Source: PGYR01 sp040264895 (GTDB taxonomy: Bacteria > Bacteroidota > Ignavibacteria > Kapaibacteriales > UBA2268). From it: DNA of 58,366 bases. This document shows positions 1 to 8,785 of this stretch, in pieces. Position 1 is the stretch's first letter. Every line of letters begins with the position of its first letter. The stretch is taken from NCBI GenBank assembly GCA_040264895.1, contig JBDQHL010000004.1, positions 1-58,366 on the forward strand. Direction: 5' to 3'. The notes beneath the pieces are model-generated. The model ran no database searches, was not told the DNA's origin, and saw nothing but the letters and a program-made list of their open reading frames with translations. The position numbers and the translations under genes were made by a program.

Positions 1-1569
1 AAGCAAGATTCGAGTGGTGGACTGACTTTCGATGCCACTGGTGCAGAGAATTACACAACGATATTGGCTATTTCTCCAAGCTCATTGGACGACAAAATGA
101 TATGGGTAACGACAGATGACGGTAAGATTCAGCTGACTACGAATGACGGTGAAAGTTGGACTGATGTGACAAACGGATTGGGTGGTGCTGCTGAGGGCTC
201 TTGGTTGCCACAGGTTAAGCTATCTGTTTATGATAAAGCTGAATGTTTTGTTGTGGCGAATGATTATCGCCGTAATAATTGGGAACCATACTTGCTACAC
301 ACAACTAACTCTGGTCAGAGTTGGACAAACTTAGTGAAAGGCAAGGGCATTGGATCTTATGTTTTATCGTTTATTCAAGACCCAATAGAACCGAACCTGA
401 TGTTCTTAGGTACGGAGTTCGGACTTTTTATTAGCTTTGACAGAGGTGAAAACTGGCAGAAATGGACGGAAGGCTACCCAAGCGTATCGACTATGGATAT
501 GGCGATACAAGAGCGAGAAAATGACTTAGTCATAGGGACTTTTGGTAGAGCTGTTTGGATATTCGATGACATAACACCACTGAGAGAAATAGCTGCAGAC
601 GGAGAAGAGTCTTTGGAAAAACCATTGACATTATTCCCTGTTAATACCTCTTATATGGTAGCTAAAAAGCAACCGTCGGGATCACGGTTTGGTGGAAAGG
701 CAATGTTCGATGGTACGAATGAGCCAACAGGGGCACGCTTTACTTTCTACATAAACAAGCCTAAAAAAGACAAAAAGAAAAAAGATAACAACGACAAAGT
801 AAAAGAAAAAACAGAAAACGAAGACAAACCATCATCAGATTCACTGGCTATTAGAATATATGATAGTATTGGTAATGAAGTTAGAACTATGTACACAAAG
901 GTAGATACATCACTTCAGAGAATGTATTGGAACTATAGTACAAATGGCATACGTAACCCTGGTTCTAAAAAGCCTAAGAACAAGCGAACTCCTCCTAGTG
1001 GTAGACAAGTTTTACCAGGTGATTACAAGGTTGTATTTGAGTATATGAATAGCAAAGACTCTTCGGAATTTGAAGTGAAGTACGACCCAAGAATTGAGTA
1101 CGATATAGCTGATATGCAACAAAGAAATAAGCTATTTGAGTATATGAATAGCAACGTAGTGCAAGCAACAGAAGCCATGGATAAGATAAATGAAGTGGAA
1201 GAGCGTATTTCAATTTATGAAAAACTATTTGAAGCAAATGAAGATTTGGAATTAAATAGCATAAAGAAAGATATGAAAGCTTTGAAAGATAGCATAGAGT
1301 CAATCCGTGGATATTTAAGGGGCAAATCTGGACTAAAAGGTATTGTTAGACGTAATACTAGCTACAATCAGATTATGAATTATGCTGGGTATTATATTTC
1401 TTCTGGAATGGAAGAGCCAAATAGCTCACACAAATTGATGGCAGACAGAGTCGAGCGTATGTCTGATGTGATAGTTGACAAGGTGGAAATTTTCCTAAGT
1501 GAAGAGTGGAAACCACTACAATCAGAAATAGAGAAATTAGATTTTAAATTGTTTGAAAAAATAGAATAA
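1..1569 (+). CDS. VPS10/BNR-type beta-propeller protein (glycosyl hydrolase-like), 5' truncated
   Basis: The frame is open from base 1, so only the last ~520 residues are present; the TTG at 64 is internal, not a start. The visible part holds sortilin/BNR-like propeller blades with the asp-box pattern (DGESW, NSGQSW, DRGENW) and a blade end GTFGRAVWIFDDI. A lysine/glutamate-rich low-complexity stretch (about residues 250-280), an FlgD-like Ig region and a helical coiled-coil C-terminus follow. Full family members are usually about 1,000 residues, secreted, and annotated as 'glycosyl hydrolase' or 'photosystem II stability factor-like'; no catalytic role is proven. It ends 13 bp before the thiolase gene, so co-transcription is possible. 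Family assignment is firm, enzymatic function is not. Confidence 0.8.
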   Translation, partial: KQDSSGGLTFDATGAENYTTILAISPSSLDDKMIWVTTDDGKIQLTTNDGESWTDVTNGLGGAAEGSWLPQVKLSVYDKAECFVVANDYRRNNWEPYLLHTTNSGQSWTNLVKGKGIGSYVLSFIQDPIEPNLMFLGTEFGLFISFDRGENWQKWTEGYPSVSTMDMAIQERENDLVIGTFGRAVWIFDDITPLREIAADGEESLEKPLTLFPVNTSYMVAKKQPSGSRFGGKAMFDGTNEPTGARFTFYINKPKKDKKKKDNNDKVKEKTENEDKPSSDSLAIRIYDSIGNEVRTMYTKVDTSLQRMYWNYSTNGIRNPGSKKPKNKRTPPSGRQVLPGDYKVVFEYMNSKDSSEFEVKYDPRIEYDIADMQQRNKLFEYMNSNVVQATEAMDKINEVEERISIYEKLFEANEDLELNSIKKDMKALKDSIESIRGYLRGKSGLKGIVRRNTSYNQIMNYAGYYISSGMEEPNSSHKLMADRVERMSDVIVDKVEIFLSEEWKPLQSEIEKLDFKLFEKIE

Positions 1570-1582
1570 AAGAGAAGTAAAA

Positions 1583-2788
1583 ATGAAAAATGCTTATATA
1601 GTTGATTCAATCAGAACGCCAGTTGGAAAGTTCAAAGGCACTTTGGCTGCCGTAAGACCAGATGATATGGCTGCAATGACTATAGCAGAATTAGTAAAAA
1701 GAAATCCAAGCTTAGACACAAGCACAATAGGTGATGTGATATTAGGCAATGCCAACGGAGCTGGCGAAGAGAACCGCAACGTAGCACGTATGTCACTACT
1801 TTTGGCTGGGCTACCACAGACGGTACCAGGCGAAACGGTTAATCGACTTTGCTCTTCGGGTTTGGCTTCGGCTATTCACGCTACTAGAGCACTGAAGCTA
1901 TCCGATGAGGATGTTATGGTTGCTGGTGGAGTAGAAAGTATGTCTCGTGCACCTTACGTTATGTCAAAGTCAGCACAGCCATGGGGCAATGATGCTCAGA
2001 TGTTTGACTCTGCTTTCGGTTGGAGATTCGTAAACAAGAAACTACACGATATGTACGGTACGGATGGAATGGGCGTAACTGCTGAGAATTTAGTAGAAAA
2101 ATATGGTATAAGCCGCGAAGATCAAGATAGGTTCGCTGCTTGGTCACAGCAAAAAGCAGCTGCCGCAACTGAAAATGGTCGCCTTGCAAAAGAGATAATG
2201 CCAGTAGAAATACCACAGAGAAAGAAAGACCCAATCATATTCGATAAAGATGAGTTTATCCGTCCTGGTACAACGGCGGATGTATTGGGTAAGCTAAGAC
2301 CTGCCTTCAAAAAAGACGGCTCAGTTACAGCTGGGAATAGCTCAGGTCTGAATGATGGTGCTTGTTCGGTGCTATTAGCAAACGAAGATGGACTAGAGAA
2401 AAACGGACTAACTGCAAAAGCGAAGATTATCTCATCGGCAGTGGTTGGTGTAGAGCCAAGAATAATGGGTATAGGCCCAGTAGAGGCTTCGAACCAAGCA
2501 ATAGCGAAAGCAGGACTAACAATGGACGATATGGACATAATAGAGCTGAATGAAGCATTTGCTGCTCAATCACTTGCCTGCACAAGACAATGGGGCTTAG
2601 CTGATGACGACCCAAGGTTGAACCCCAATGGTGGTGCAATAGCTATTGGTCACCCACTCGGTATGACTGGTGCAAGATTGCTCGGCACAGCTATGTATGA
2701 ACTAATTGAGCAAGACAAAGAGTTCGGTTTAGTTACTATGTGCGTTGGCGTTGGCCAGGGTTATGCCGCTGTTATTCAAAGGGTGTGA
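1583..2788 (+). CDS. acetyl-CoA C-acyltransferase (thiolase II family), possibly the 3-oxoadipyl-CoA thiolase of phenylacetate breakdown
   Basis: A 401-residue thiolase of normal length. The acyl-accepting cysteine lies in NRLCSSG (Cys90), the catalytic His in GHPLG (His357), and the second active Cys in CVGVGQG (Cys387). Such enzymes cleave 3-oxoacyl-CoA with CoA to give acetyl-CoA. The N-terminus and the NEAFAAQ motif resemble degradative thiolases (FadA/PaaJ/PcaF) more than biosynthetic AtoB, but this cannot be decided by eye. The paaABCD genes lie 8 kb downstream on the other strand, which makes a PaaJ-like role attractive but unproven. The ATG follows a purine-rich leader (AAGAGAAG), and a strong terminator stands just after the stop. 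Confidence 0.9.
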   Translation: MKNAYIVDSIRTPVGKFKGTLAAVRPDDMAAMTIAELVKRNPSLDTSTIGDVILGNANGAGEENRNVARMSLLLAGLPQTVPGETVNRLCSSGLASAIHATRALKLSDEDVMVAGGVESMSRAPYVMSKSAQPWGNDAQMFDSAFGWRFVNKKLHDMYGTDGMGVTAENLVEKYGISREDQDRFAAWSQQKAAAATENGRLAKEIMPVEIPQRKKDPIIFDKDEFIRPGTTADVLGKLRPAFKKDGSVTAGNSSGLNDGACSVLLANEDGLEKNGLTAKAKIISSAVVGVEPRIMGIGPVEASNQAIAKAGLTMDDMDIIELNEAFAAQSLACTRQWGLADDDPRLNPNGGAIAIGHPLGMTGARLLGTAMYELIEQDKEFGLVTMCVGVGQGYAAVIQRV

Positions 2789-2816
2789 TAAGGTTAGTAA
2801 AAGTATACTTTTAATG

Positions 2817-2846
2817 AAAAAGCCACCTTACAGGTGGCTTTTTTTA
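2817..2846 (+). terminator. intrinsic terminator after the thiolase gene
   Basis: Perfect 8-bp stem AGCCACCT/AGGTGGCT with a 3-nt loop, preceded by A's and followed by seven T's. It lies 29 bp after the thiolase stop. The A-run on the other side lets it also serve the convergent lipoprotein gene on the minus strand. Confidence 0.9.
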
Positions 2847-2851
2847 TCTCT

Positions 2852-3181
2852 CTAAGGTACAGGTAAAGAATTATTATATGCTTTGAATCTGCCTGTCATA
2901 GATTCACTTCTGTCACACTCATCATCGACAAGAATGAATTCAACTTCATCGCCACTAAATTCTATATTATTACCTTCCTGAGTATATACATAGTATTCTT
3001 CATCAGAATTAAAATTAATTATAAATACTACAGTTTCTTCTGTACTATTCCCAAAATTTTCAAAGACATCATCAAATTCTTTATACCATGCCCCAATTAT
3101 TGAATCATTACTTGGACTAGTAGAGTCCTCGTTACAACTAACTAATAGTAATGCAAAAAGCAGCAAAATGAAATTTCTCAT
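2852..3181 (-). CDS. small lipoprotein of unknown function
   Basis: 109 residues. A short signal peptide ends in a lipobox (LLVSC, Cys16), so the mature protein is expected to be membrane anchored. After a Ser/Asn-rich linker comes a ~85-residue acidic, beta-rich domain beginning GAWYKEF, the sort of opening seen in lipocalin-like small lipoproteins of Bacteroidota. No catalytic motif is visible. The gene stands alone, convergent with the thiolase gene and sharing its terminator. Function unknown. Confidence 0.65.
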   Translation of the reverse strand: MRNFILLLFALLLVSCNEDSTSPSNDSIIGAWYKEFDDVFENFGNSTEETVVFIINFNSDEEYYVYTQEGNNIEFSGDEVEFILVDDECDRSESMTGRFKAYNNSLPVP

Positions 3182-3629
3182 TATAAACCCTATATGATAA
3201 TTTAAAAATACAATTATGCTAGAGTAAACTAATTCTTATAAATCACAAAAAATATTATATAATGTATGTGACCATTAAACTTGTCGAAATGCCATCTTTA
3301 TATCAATTAAGGATGATGTATCGTTCAGAGCGGGTGTAGCACGTCTATCTGAAAGGAGATTACTGCACCTTGCTTGTAATGAGGGTTGCTCACCCACTTC
3401 TGTCACTCAGAGCGTAGCGAAGAGTCCAGTTATAGTATAACTACAGATATTCAACCCCTAAAGGAGTTGGTTTGTCAGTCAAACAATCGATAAATTAAAA
3501 AAAGGCTTTCACGGCCCTTTTTTTGTTATATTTGAAAGAGTTTTTAATATCTAGAAATAAAGAAATCAAAGATTATGCAGAATCAGAAAAGTGGAAAGAT
3601 GTTTTGGGGGAATGATATTACCCCACAAT
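3182..3629. other. 448-bp intergenic region with REP-like sequence and a hairpin
   Basis: No convincing gene. Bases ~3330-3435 contain a GC-richer island unlike the AT-rich surroundings, including a string of the type TCAGAGCGTAGCGAAGAGTC (about 3407-3426), the core of a dispersed intergenic repeat familiar from many genomes. A terminator-like hairpin follows near 3497-3524. The rest is AT-rich and featureless. Confidence 0.5.
3497..3524. terminator. weak terminator-like hairpin
   Basis: Seven A's, GGC, a short loop, GCC(C) and seven T's. The GC part of the stem is only 3 bp but the A/T tract extends it. It is symmetrical, so it could act on either strand; no gene ends directly in front of it. 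Confidence 0.4.
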
Positions 3630-4610
3630 TCACTCAAAAACGATAATACCACCACTATCTATCTCAATATTGATTTCCTCATAGTCATAGCTAACTTGTG
3701 AATATAGCTTTATCACAGAGCCATGGCACTCTATTTCATACAAATAGCCATTGCCTACAAATCGTTTGTTTGTAATTTTTGCAGGTTGGCCTTCTTCTTT
3801 GAATCTGACACTGTTTGTTGGAATGCAGATTCTATTAGCGTTGCAGTTTATCGCTTCAAAAAAATGTTGGTTGTCGTTTCTTTCTAGTATTGTTGACTCA
3901 GAGAAGTAATTTGCAGAGTGCTCGTTTATTGGTTTGTTATATAGCTCCTCGGGATTTCCTTCGGCTGCTATTTTGCCACCATCTAATAATATCACTTTAT
4001 CAGCCAAATCGAATGAGTCTTCGGCGTCGTGGGTAATCATGATAGTCGGTATTTGCTCTTTGTCTAGTATGGACTTCAAGTCTTCTTTCAGCTTTTCCTT
4101 GGTACTTTTATCTAAGTTACTGAAGGGTTCGTCTAACAATAATAATTTGGGTTTAGCCGCCAGAGTTCTAATGATTGAAATCCTTTGCTTTTCTCCACCG
4201 GATAGCTCGTGTGGGTAGTTCTTTAGCTTGCTTTCTAGTCCGAGCATTGATAGGTAGTCTAATGCTATTTCTTTTTTTCTACCCTTATTTTCGTCTGATA
4301 TTCCAAAAGTTATATTTTGTAATATGTTGAGGTGTGGAAATAGAGTGTGGTTCTGAAACACATAGCCAAAATGTCTGTCCTCTGGTTTGGTATAATCACT
4401 AGAAGAGTTGACCTTTTTACCAGCTATTTCTACTTCACCACTATTTGGAATTTCTAGTCCAGCTATAATTCTTAAAATTGTGGTTTTGCCACTACCAGAT
4501 TTGCCAACTAAGGCAACTCTTTTGCTATTCGACATAGTGAATGAAACACCATGAAGAACTTCTGTGTTACCAAAGCTTTTTACTATATTTTTGACTGAAA
4601 AGTAGCTCAT
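3630..4610 (-). CDS. fbpC: ABC importer ATP-binding protein, ferric-iron (FbpC) / putrescine-type family
   Basis: 326 residues. Walker A GKSGSGKT at about 36-43, Q-loop in YVFQNHTLFPHL, signature LSGGEKQR, Walker B LLLLDEPF and H-loop ITHD are all present, so it should hydrolyse ATP. A C-terminal regulatory (TOBE-like) region of about 85 residues distinguishes it from simple LolD-type proteins. It overlaps the fused permease gene by 4 bp (stop/start ATGA), so the two are translated together. The family imports Fe3+ or related anions/polyamines across the inner membrane; iron is suggested mainly by the two-domain permease partner. No periplasmic binding protein is encoded beside it. Confidence 0.85.
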   Translation of the reverse strand: MSYFSVKNIVKSFGNTEVLHGVSFTMSNSKRVALVGKSGSGKTTILRIIAGLEIPNSGEVEIAGKKVNSSSDYTKPEDRHFGYVFQNHTLFPHLNILQNITFGISDENKGRKKEIALDYLSMLGLESKLKNYPHELSGGEKQRISIIRTLAAKPKLLLLDEPFSNLDKSTKEKLKEDLKSILDKEQIPTIMITHDAEDSFDLADKVILLDGGKIAAEGNPEELYNKPINEHSANYFSESTILERNDNQHFFEAINCNANRICIPTNSVRFKEEGQPAKITNKRFVGNGYLYEIECHGSVIKLYSQVSYDYEEINIEIDSGGIIVFE

Positions 4611-6148
4611 ACTTTCTTCTTCGATTTAACTAATAGAAAAATTGGAATCATTGATATTATTACTATTGTAAGTGAATAAAGAGACGCCTCTTTTACCATT
4701 TCATTTTTAGCATACTGATATGCTATTGTAGCTACGGTGTCATAATCAAAGGGGCGCAGTATTAATGTTAATGGCAATTCTTTCAGCACTTCTACAAATG
4801 TAACTAAAAGTCCTGTTAATACTGCTGGTTTTATTATATTCCATTCTACCTTCCTGAAAGTGTTGAAATCAGAATAACCCATTAGCTTAGCAGATTCGTA
4901 GGAATTTGTTCCATTCTTATCGGATAGAGACTTGATTGGTGAATAACCAGTCGCCATAAATCTGATATTATAAGCATAGATAAGCACGAATACAGAGCCA
5001 AAAGCAAACAACCCAAAAGTATCATTTATTCCTGATAGGAAATAGAGCATTGAAACCGCAATTATTGCTCCTGGTATCGCATAACCAACAGTTGCAAGTG
5101 AAAGTAGTTTTTTAACAGTCATAAATTTATTTGTTCGCTCGCTATAAACAATAGATATAGAAATAATTACAACTGTTATGGCAGTAATAACTGAAAGTAT
5201 TGCAGTATTGCTAACCGCTGATAGATAATAAGGAATATCAATTTTCGAAATATTATCAATAGCATTATAAACTAACTTCATTATAGGAATTATAAAACCT
5301 ATTAAAACTGGAATAGTGCAGGTGAGCAATACTCCCCACTTCTTCCATCCAGTTATATTTTGTAAATCACTCGGAGGATTGTTGCCCTCTTCATAATACT
5401 TAGCTCTTCTACGGAATAGTTTTTCTATGTAAATGAAAACAAATGCTACAGCAAATAGGAGTAATGCCAAGCGAAGTGCAGTTGGCAAATCATTCATTCC
5501 GAACCAAGTTCTGAAAACCCCTGTAGTGAAGGTTTGGACACCAAAGTAATCCATAGCACCATAGTCATTCAGTAATTCCATATTGACTAAGAATAGCCCT
5601 GAAGCGATAGCAGGTCGTGACAATGTTAGTGCCACCTTTGTGAAAACAGATGCCTTGCTCTTGCCTAATAATTGAGCTGATTCGATAAAGTTTCTGTTAC
5701 TATTTTCAAAAGAATCCAATGCCGTAAGATAGACATAGGGGTAGAGAACAGAAGAAAGTATTGGTATAAGATAGTATATCTTAAAAATGTCAAAGTATAT
5801 GGAGCTAATTTCTAACCCAAATAGGCTATAAAAAATAGAGTAGAATTCACCACCGAAACTAAATATATCGCCATAGATGAATGCTATGATATAAGTAGGA
5901 ATTGAGAGTGGTAGCACCATTGCCCACCTAACAATATTTGACATTGGGAATTTATAATTAGCGATTATCCATGCTGGAATAACCGAAAAGACTAATGTGA
6001 AAATTGAGACACCCAAGGCCAAAATAGTGGTGTTGTAAGTGTATTGCCATATTAATCCATCAAATATATAATCCCAGCCACTACCTGGCTGTTGGCCTAC
6101 AGACAAAAATATGCTAGATAGGGGCAAAAGTATAGCTATTGCGAACAA
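4607..6148 (-). CDS. fbpB: ABC importer permease, FbpB/CysW-type duplicated inner-membrane domain
   Basis: 513 residues from a TTG at 6148. About 12 hydrophobic segments form two permease halves, each with an EAA-like loop (ESAQLLGKSK in the first half, ESAKLMGYSD in the second) that docks the ATPase. This double layout is typical of Fe3+ permeases (FbpB). The TTG lies inside the first transmembrane helix, and the open frame continues upstream about 31 codons (KIRWKASPKLW... before the helix) to a stop near 6245 without any ATG, GTG or TTG. The true N-terminus is therefore probably longer, with an unusual start (ATT/ATA/ATC) or a sequence error. It is followed directly by the ATPase gene. Confidence 0.8.
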   Translation of the reverse strand: MFAIAILLPLSSIFLSVGQQPGSGWDYIFDGLIWQYTYNTTILALGVSIFTLVFSVIPAWIIANYKFPMSNIVRWAMVLPLSIPTYIIAFIYGDIFSFGGEFYSIFYSLFGLEISSIYFDIFKIYYLIPILSSVLYPYVYLTALDSFENSNRNFIESAQLLGKSKASVFTKVALTLSRPAIASGLFLVNMELLNDYGAMDYFGVQTFTTGVFRTWFGMNDLPTALRLALLLFAVAFVFIYIEKLFRRRAKYYEEGNNPPSDLQNITGWKKWGVLLTCTIPVLIGFIIPIMKLVYNAIDNISKIDIPYYLSAVSNTAILSVITAITVVIISISIVYSERTNKFMTVKKLLSLATVGYAIPGAIIAVSMLYFLSGINDTFGLFAFGSVFVLIYAYNIRFMATGYSPIKSLSDKNGTNSYESAKLMGYSDFNTFRKVEWNIIKPAVLTGLLVTFVEVLKELPLTLILRPFDYDTVATIAYQYAKNEMVKEASLYSLTIVIISMIPIFLLVKSKKKV

Positions 6149-6398
6149 TACTGAGCTAATTAACCATAGCTTTGGCGATGCTTTCCATCTGATTTTTATA
6201 TCTGAGATTATATTTTTAGTGATATTATTATCGAAAATTATGACTTAATTACAGCACAAATTTACATTAATAACAGAAACTAATCTAATTGCTAAAATTA
6301 AATGAATTATGAATAAAAAGTTAATTTTCTAAAGAAAATTTAAAAAAAGATGAATTTGATTTTTATTTAATAAAATAATTTTTATCTTGTAATTAAAC

Positions 6399-6416
6399 TT
6401 TGGCACAATTATTTCT
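6399..6416 (+). promoter_or_regulatory. possible sigma-54-like promoter element upstream of the DUF3109-rpoN-pyrD-like operon
   Basis: TTTGGCAC with the GG at 6402-6403, and ten bases later TTTCT where the consensus -12 element is TTGCA. The -24 half is perfect; in the -12 half the G is replaced by T. If real, transcription would start near 6427, a few bases before the GTG at 6433, and the operon contains the sigma-54 gene itself. Weak by sequence alone. Confidence 0.3.
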
Positions 6417-6987
6417 AAGGGTTGGCGATTTTGTGAAAAAAATAGACAATGTTTTAGTAGATTTAGAAGTACTAAATGCTCGCTTTGCCTGCGACATAGT
6501 CAAATGCAAGGGTGCTTGTTGTACTTTTGAAGGCGACCACGGGGCTCCAGTTTTAGAAGAAGAAGTCGAAGAGATGGAAAGGAACTATGAAGCAGCTAAA
6601 AAATATCTTGATAAAAGGTCAATTGATATTATTGAAAGAGATGGCTTCATAGAAGAAAAAGAAGATGGAAAATACACCAGATGTATAGAACACAAAGATT
6701 GTGTTTTTGTTTACTATGGTGACGACGACATAGCCAAATGTGCTATTGAAAAAGCATATCACAATGGCGAATCTTCTTTCAGAAAGCCAGTTTCCTGCCA
6801 CTTATACCCAATTAGGGTCGGTGATTTTGGAGGCGATTACTTGTATTACGATAGAATAAAGGAATGCAAGCCAGGTAGATTGAATGGAAGAGCTAACGAC
6901 ATACACCTTGCCGATAGTGTGAAAGAAGCATTGGAAAGAAGATTTGGCAAGGAATGGACAAGCAAATTTTTAGAACAAGTTAAATAA
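6400..6987 (+). CDS. DUF3109 family cysteine-rich protein (YkgJ-like metal-binding)
   Basis: 195 residues from the TTG at 6400; the alternative GTG at 6433 (VKKIDNVLVDL) matches the usual start of the family better. Nine cysteines follow the family pattern: a cluster in CDIVKCKGACC, then RCIEHKDC, AKCAIEKA, VSCHLYPI and KECKPG. DUF3109/YkgJ proteins are believed to bind Zn or an Fe-S cluster; their cellular role is not known. The gene precedes rpoN by 16 bp and is probably co-transcribed with it. Identity is strong, function unknown. Confidence 0.85.
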   Translation: MAQLFLRVGDFVKKIDNVLVDLEVLNARFACDIVKCKGACCTFEGDHGAPVLEEEVEEMERNYEAAKKYLDKRSIDIIERDGFIEEKEDGKYTRCIEHKDCVFVYYGDDDIAKCAIEKAYHNGESSFRKPVSCHLYPIRVGDFGGDYLYYDRIKECKPGRLNGRANDIHLADSVKEALERRFGKEWTSKFLEQVK

Positions 6988-6992
6988 TATAT

Positions 6993-6997
6993 GGGGG
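6993..6997 (+). promoter_or_regulatory. ribosome-binding site that supports the TTG start of rpoN
   Basis: GGGGG followed by A, 6 nt before the TTG at 7004-7006. The spacing favours TTG over the ATG at 7022. Confidence 0.5.
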
Positions 6998-7003
6998 AAT
7001 ATA

Positions 7004-8785
7004 TTGAAACTTGGATTAAACATGAAAACGAGTCTCTCGCAGACTCTAACGCCGCAGCAGATACAATATCTTAAGTTGCTACAACTGCCTTTGGTGCAGC
7101 TGGAACAACATGTACAGCAAGAGATAGAAGCAAACCCGATGTTAGAAGAATCTTCTTTCGATGAGGATGACTTCGAAGAAATAGAAATAACTCATAATAA
7201 CAGTGATGATGACAACAGCTCAGTTAGGGAAGAGTTGCAGAATAGACCAGAGGAAGCAAAACAGTTTGATGAAAGTAACGACCCTTTTGAGTTTCAAAAG
7301 CTCATGTGGGACGGAACTAAAGACACTGACAGAAATCCTAATTATTCGGCCGATGATTACGACGACGATCAGGATATGCCATTCAAATCTAACACCTCTG
7401 AGTCTGAAAGCTTGGTGTCACAATTGCGATTGCTTAACTTTACCAAAGAAGAATACCTATTAGGTGAGCAAATAATTGGTAATGTTGATAACGATGGTTA
7501 CTTACGACGCGACATGCAAGAGATAGTGGGTGAGACAAACCAAAGAATCGCTGAGCTGAACTTTCACTTAGAGCAAGAGTATAACAAATCTAAAACTAAT
7601 GGCACTGTACAGAAGAATGAGTACACAAACCCCGCATTAGAATATGCTTTAGATGCTTCAGAAAGAGATTATATTAGAACCTCTGATACGAATGAAGAGA
7701 AAGAGGAATCTAATGATGATGTTATTCTTATTAGCGAAGTACTAAATGACGAGACAAGTGAAAATGGAACAGTAGAAAGCAAAGAAGAAAATAATTTTAT
7801 CCCCGTAAAAAACAAAGAACTTTTCGATACTTTTGATGATGTAACGTTAGAACAAGCTGAGAATTTACTTTATTATATTCAACATTTAGATCCTCCTGGT
7901 ATTGGTTCTCGTTCAGTACAAGAGTGTTTGCTTTCTCAATTGGATAACAAATTAGACCCTACTGAATATGAAGATTTAGCATTCGAGATACTTCGTGATT
8001 ACTATGAACAGTTCACAAAGAAGCATTACAAAGCTATAATGAAAGAGCTTTCAATCGGCGAAGAAAGCCTAAAGAAAGTATTAGATGTTATACGTGGTTT
8101 GAACCCCAAACCAGGTGGACACGATTTCCAAAATGAAATTAATACTGTCACCCCTGATTACATGGTTAAAAGAGAGGATGAGACAGGTGAATTGTTAATC
8201 TCACTTAATGATAATACCATTCCTGAATTACGATTGAACAAAGCTTACGAAAAAATGCGTAAGGAAGTGAAGTACAGAAAATACAATCAGGAAACTAGAG
8301 ATTGGATAAGGAAAAAATATGATGACGCTAAGTTTTTGATTCAAGCTATAAAGCAAAGAAAACATACAATGCTTTTGGTGATGACAGCCATAGCTCATTT
8401 ACAAAAAGATTTCTTCGATGTAGGCGAAATGGGAATAAAACCATTGATATACAAAACTGTCGCAGAAGAAACTGGCTTAGATATTTCTACTGTTTGCCGA
8501 ATAGTAAATGGGAAATATGTAAGATCAGATTTCGGTACATTCGAACTAAAATATTTCTTTAGTGAATCACTACCAAATGATGAAGGCGAAGAAGTTTCTA
8601 CAAGAATAATAAAGCAAAAGCTAAAAGAAGTAATTGAAGAAGAGAACAAACAAAAGCCATATAGTGACCAAAAGCTAAGCACTCTTATGAAGGATCACGG
8701 TTTCAATGTAGCAAGAAGGACAATAGCCAAATATAGGGAACAATTAAAAATACCAGTCGCGAGACTTAGGAAAGAACTGTTATGA
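7004..8785 (+). CDS. rpoN: RNA polymerase sigma-54 factor with enlarged acidic insertion
   Basis: 593 residues, against about 480 in most bacteria. The N-terminal activator-interacting region (LTPQQIQYLKLLQLPL), core-binding repeats (LLGEQIIGNVDNDGYL; DPPGIGSRSVQECLL), the DNA-binding helix-turn-helix near 490-510 (DISTVCRIVNGKYV) and the RpoN box near 569 (ARRTIAKYREQL) are all present, so the protein should recognise -24/-12 promoters. The extra length comes from a very acidic region II (about 50-125) and a ~100-residue acidic insertion (about 175-278) between core-binding repeats. It overlaps the next gene by 4 bp. No enhancer-binding activator is encoded in the window. Confidence 0.95.
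   Translation: MKLGLNMKTSLSQTLTPQQIQYLKLLQLPLVQLEQHVQQEIEANPMLEESSFDEDDFEEIEITHNNSDDDNSSVREELQNRPEEAKQFDESNDPFEFQKLMWDGTKDTDRNPNYSADDYDDDQDMPFKSNTSESESLVSQLRLLNFTKEEYLLGEQIIGNVDNDGYLRRDMQEIVGETNQRIAELNFHLEQEYNKSKTNGTVQKNEYTNPALEYALDASERDYIRTSDTNEEKEESNDDVILISEVLNDETSENGTVESKEENNFIPVKNKELFDTFDDVTLEQAENLLYYIQHLDPPGIGSRSVQECLLSQLDNKLDPTEYEDLAFEILRDYYEQFTKKHYKAIMKELSIGEESLKKVLDVIRGLNPKPGGHDFQNEINTVTPDYMVKREDETGELLISLNDNTIPELRLNKAYEKMRKEVKYRKYNQETRDWIRKKYDDAKFLIQAIKQRKHTMLLVMTAIAHLQKDFFDVGEMGIKPLIYKTVAEETGLDISTVCRIVNGKYVRSDFGTFELKYFFSESLPNDEGEEVSTRIIKQKLKEVIEEENKQKPYSDQKLSTLMKDHGFNVARRTIAKYREQLKIPVARLRKELL

Noticed and set aside
64..66. TTG at 64 as a gene start
   Set aside because: The frame is open and conserved (GGLTFDATGAENYTT) from base 1, so the gene is simply cut by the window edge.
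995..2538. Several minus-strand open frames under the propeller and thiolase genes
   Set aside because: They lie antisense to well-supported coding regions and their translations show no domain or signal.
2817..3524. A small RNA gene between the lipoprotein and the ABC genes
   Set aside because: The hairpin at 3497 could terminate one, but no promoter or conserved structure could be supported.
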